Shown here: positions 61,818 to 64,000 of the stretch, in pieces
How the letters are laid out: each line of letters begins with the position of its first letter
Position numbering within the stretch: the first letter of the stretch is position 1
Source of the DNA: UTCFX2 sp002050125
GTDB lineage: Bacteria > Chloroflexota > Anaerolineae > Anaerolineales > UBA4823
Assembly: GCA_027494035.1 (NCBI GenBank)
Contig: JAOSJQ010000001.1
Span: forward strand, 3,224,001-3,288,000
Length of the DNA stretch: 64,000 nucleotides
Direction of reading: 5' to 3'
Program-made: the position numbers and the translations under genes
The notes under the pieces: generated by a model
Databases searched by the model: none
Told to the model about the DNA's origin: nothing
The model's input: only the letters and a program-made list of their open reading frames with translations

Positions 61818-63473
61818 TCACCCCACCTTGATGTCTCCGCACAGATGAACGTTAATCCCCATTTCAGCAAACATAGCCGATTTCGCCGCTAATGCCAAGT
61901 CGGCTGTCTCAGCGTCAGGCGCATACGCGACCTGAATATGATTTGCTTTGTGGCGAGCCATCAGTTGGTCGCGATTCACCCCATGTAAAACTGCGTGCAT
62001 CATCGGCCATTGCTCGGTGGTAGCTGCCCAGAGAGCCTGCACTTCGCTTTCTGGCAATGCGATAACGGTGCCTCGCCCGATATCTGCATGTAGTTCACCG
62101 TCCATCACAAAGACCCGGCTCCACACGATTTCACCCGGTTTGCTGACTCCCTTCAAAGTCCCGCCGCCCAACCGGAAATACATTGGAGGCTGCCGTTCGC
62201 TCACCGCGCCTGCGTAGCCCCCCACCAGATGAGATGCCGGCACAGCCCCAGAAATTTCGAATATCCACACAAATTGATCTTCGCCGTCAATTGAATATCG
62301 TTTCCCCCACCGAATATCATGCAAAGTGTTCGCTGGATCCAAACCCATCGCCGTCCAAACCCGGTTGGTCACCAGCGCGTCCACCGCGGCGCCCTCATCC
62401 ACTTCATTGAAGTGAGGCAGCGCCTGACCAAGATACAATTCCTCCCCGCTGATTTCGTCAAACACTGGAGGGCGTTCGACATTATTTAACAGACCCTCAG
62501 CTAGATCGGATGCAGCCACCAAATCTTTGAGCCCCTGCTGATATTGAATTCCGATCGCGTCGCAATTGAATGAATTGGCGATGCGCATTGCAGCAATGTA
62601 CATCTTAAACTGTTCATGGATTTGAGCGTCTGTCAGCTCAGTCGCTTCATCGACGCCAGTGATGAAACGCATCCCTTTGTTGTCTAGCCATAAACGCGCG
62701 GCTTTCGCCTCGTCATCGCTCACTTGACGCATCGCGGCGACCAGCGCGGATTGGCTGAGGCGTTCTTTGTAAATCCCGCAGGCGTTTAGGAGCTCATCGT
62801 CGATAATCGCATTGTACATCCCCATGCAGCCCTCGTCAAAAATCCCCAGAATAGCTTTTTCAAATTGGAGTTGTTTTGCCAGGGCGGAACCGAGTTCGAA
62901 TTCTCTTGCAGGCAGTTTCGCTGAGTTCAAATCCCGTACGTGGCGGACATCATGTTCGATTTTCCCTTCCTTGAGCCAGGCGCGAATGCCGTCAATGAAA
63001 AATGGGTCTGTAAAATCCTCGCTCCAGATGGTGCTGTATGGAACGCCCATTTTGGTCAAACTACCATTCAAATTGAGCAAACCCACCAAGCCAGGCCACT
63101 GACCGCTCCAATTTGCCACGGTCAAGATGGGTCCCTGATGGTCGCGCAAACCAGCCAGCACGTGATAACTGTATTGCCAGACCGCCACCGCAACCACCAA
63201 GGGGGCGTTTGGCGGGATCGTTTGGAATATGTCCATCCCCATGCGCTGGCTCCAGATAAAGCCATGGTCTAGATCCGCATCGTATGGATGGGTACGGATG
63301 ACTTTATATCCCGCTTTGGAAAAGGCTGCGCCGATTTGTTCTTCCATATTCCTCTGAGCCGGCCAGCAAACCTGGTTTGCCGATAACCGCAGGTCTCCGC
63401 TAGCGATCAGGTAGACCGCAGCGGGTTCTGCGATTGAAACATCTGGAATATGTGGTGTGAGATAAGGTTTCAT
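61818..63473 (-). CDS. L-fucose/L-arabinose isomerase-like protein
   Basis: This 551-residue protein resembles the fucose-isomerase superfamily: an N-terminal Rossmann-like domain, a middle with LVVAVAVWQYS and a line FDEGCMGMYN where the conserved Glu-Asp metal pair would be expected, and the late DIRWGKRYS and RLGGGTLKGV. The match is at fold and length level rather than a specific enzyme. It precedes the FGGY kinase gene, so an aldose-to-ketose step is inferred. The 273 bases upstream hold no clear promoter. Confidence 0.7.
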   Translation of the reverse strand: MKPYLTPHIPDVSIAEPAAVYLIASGDLRLSANQVCWPAQRNMEEQIGAAFSKAGYKVIRTHPYDADLDHGFIWSQRMGMDIFQTIPPNAPLVVAVAVWQYSYHVLAGLRDHQGPILTVANWSGQWPGLVGLLNLNGSLTKMGVPYSTIWSEDFTDPFFIDGIRAWLKEGKIEHDVRHVRDLNSAKLPAREFELGSALAKQLQFEKAILGIFDEGCMGMYNAIIDDELLNACGIYKERLSQSALVAAMRQVSDDEAKAARLWLDNKGMRFITGVDEATELTDAQIHEQFKMYIAAMRIANSFNCDAIGIQYQQGLKDLVAASDLAEGLLNNVERPPVFDEISGEELYLGQALPHFNEVDEGAAVDALVTNRVWTAMGLDPANTLHDIRWGKRYSIDGEDQFVWIFEISGAVPASHLVGGYAGAVSERQPPMYFRLGGGTLKGVSKPGEIVWSRVFVMDGELHADIGRGTVIALPESEVQALWAATTEQWPMMHAVLHGVNRDQLMARHKANHIQVAYAPDAETADLALAAKSAMFAEMGINVHLCGDIKVG

Positions 63474-63746
63474 GGAATACTCCCTCTCTTGATATTATGA
63501 TATCGGGCTGTTCAAGATCGCCCATTAAACCCAATTCCCCCGCCCTTTACATCCTTTACAAAGGTCCATAGATTATATTCAATCACCTTCGAGCGGATCC
63601 ATTCCTGAATACTTCGATGGTAGGTTAGGTGGCGCGGATATCACCCGGCAGGTCGTTTCATTGTACACCTGCACGCACAATCCGCATATATTCTATTCAA
63701 ACGGAAGACAAATCGGTATCTAGATACGATCGTCCCGCATCAATGA

Positions 63747-64000
63747 TTACGTTCCCACAACCAGCCCGCCGTCAACGGACAGGATCGCGCCTGAAATAAA
63801 CGAGGCATCTGGCTCTGCCAGAAACACAAACGCATTGGCAATGTCTTCTGGTTTGCCCAGACGCCGCAGAGGGGTCTTAGCAAGCATGCTTTCCAGAACC
63901 TTTTCTGGAAGATTGTTAATCATTTCAGTCTGGATGAAACCGGGAGCCACCGCGTTTACTGTGATGTTGTGGCGTCCCAACTCCCTTGCCCATACCCGCG
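63747..64000 (-). CDS. Short-chain dehydrogenase/reductase, C-terminal part only (cut by window edge)
   Basis: The visible C-terminal 84 residues have NITVNAVAPGFIQTEM, RRLGKPEDIANAFVFLAEP and SGAILSVDGGLVVG, the classical SDR/FabG end. The N-terminal cofactor domain and the Tyr-Lys catalytic site lie outside the window. It may belong to the same sugar pathway as the isomerase and kinase downstream. Confidence 0.9.
   Translation of the reverse strand, partial: RVWARELGRHNITVNAVAPGFIQTEMINNLPEKVLESMLAKTPLRRLGKPEDIANAFVFLAEPDASFISGAILSVDGGLVVGT

Overview
The window looks like a chromosomal segment of an anaerobic member of the Chloroflexota, most likely class Anaerolineae. The reasons are a GC content slightly above half, purine-rich Shine-Dalgarno sites, many lipoproteins and membrane-anchored proteins with Thr/Pro linkers, a bacterial-type CO dehydrogenase/acetyl-CoA synthase operon, and a suf operon that carries a Rieske ferredoxin. 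The taxonomic call is inference. I see no insertion sequence, prophage or CRISPR array.

Layout. 0-3 kb: the GTPase MeaB and the cobalamin-binding part of methylmalonyl-CoA mutase, then an anchored trypsin-like protease. 3-9 kb: a YgjP-like metallohydrolase, two lipoproteins, a 50-residue YqaE/Pmp3 protein, adenosine deaminase, an anchored DsbA-like thiol oxidoreductase, an MDP-1-like phosphatase and a YjbQ protein. 9.2-14.7 kb: the most unusual locus. It has a zinc-ribbon membrane protein, a secreted/transmembrane protein ending in a cytoplasmic (Cys-Ala)n tail, a radical SAM/SPASM enzyme with a PqqD-like domain, a cluster-less paralogue of that enzyme, and a SAM methyltransferase. I read it as a possible undescribed peptide-tail modification system. 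14.7-22.2 kb: sufCBD, a small unknown protein, sufS, sufU and a Rieske ferredoxin on the minus strand, divergent from a SufR-like regulator and a MIP18/SufT-like gene. Both promoters are readable. 22-30 kb: a HAD phosphatase, a secreted metalloprotease, an amidase/L,D-transpeptidase pair, DegV and GNAT proteins.

30.3-39.1 kb: a compact plus-strand cluster that fits glucosylglycerate metabolism: a GH13 phosphorylase-like enzyme, GT4, a GH63-like hydrolase, GT4, a universal-stress-domain/glucosyl-3-phosphoglycerate-synthase fusion, and a histidine phosphatase. 39-46 kb: a uroporphyrinogen-decarboxylase-like protein, a membrane protein, YigZ, an oxidoreductase, an unrecognised enzyme downstream of panB, and a DUF885-like metalloprotein.

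46.2-60 kb: the Wood-Ljungdahl block, all on the minus strand. Reading from its promoter near 58.25 kb it runs: HMA-like protein, cooS/acsA, acsB, acsD, acsC, a corrinoid-activating ferredoxin/ATPase (RACo type), acsE, an intrinsic terminator, then a MetV-MetF fusion. A second RACo-type gene lies upstream. Together these genes would join a methyl group from methyl-tetrahydrofolate with CO to make acetyl-CoA, or run the reverse. The window ends with tRNA-Met(CAU), a sugar isomerase/FGGY kinase pair and a truncated short-chain dehydrogenase.

Four genes or gene parts are interrupted by single extra bases, each in a short or long homopolymer. I reconstruct the proteins across them and flag the sites.
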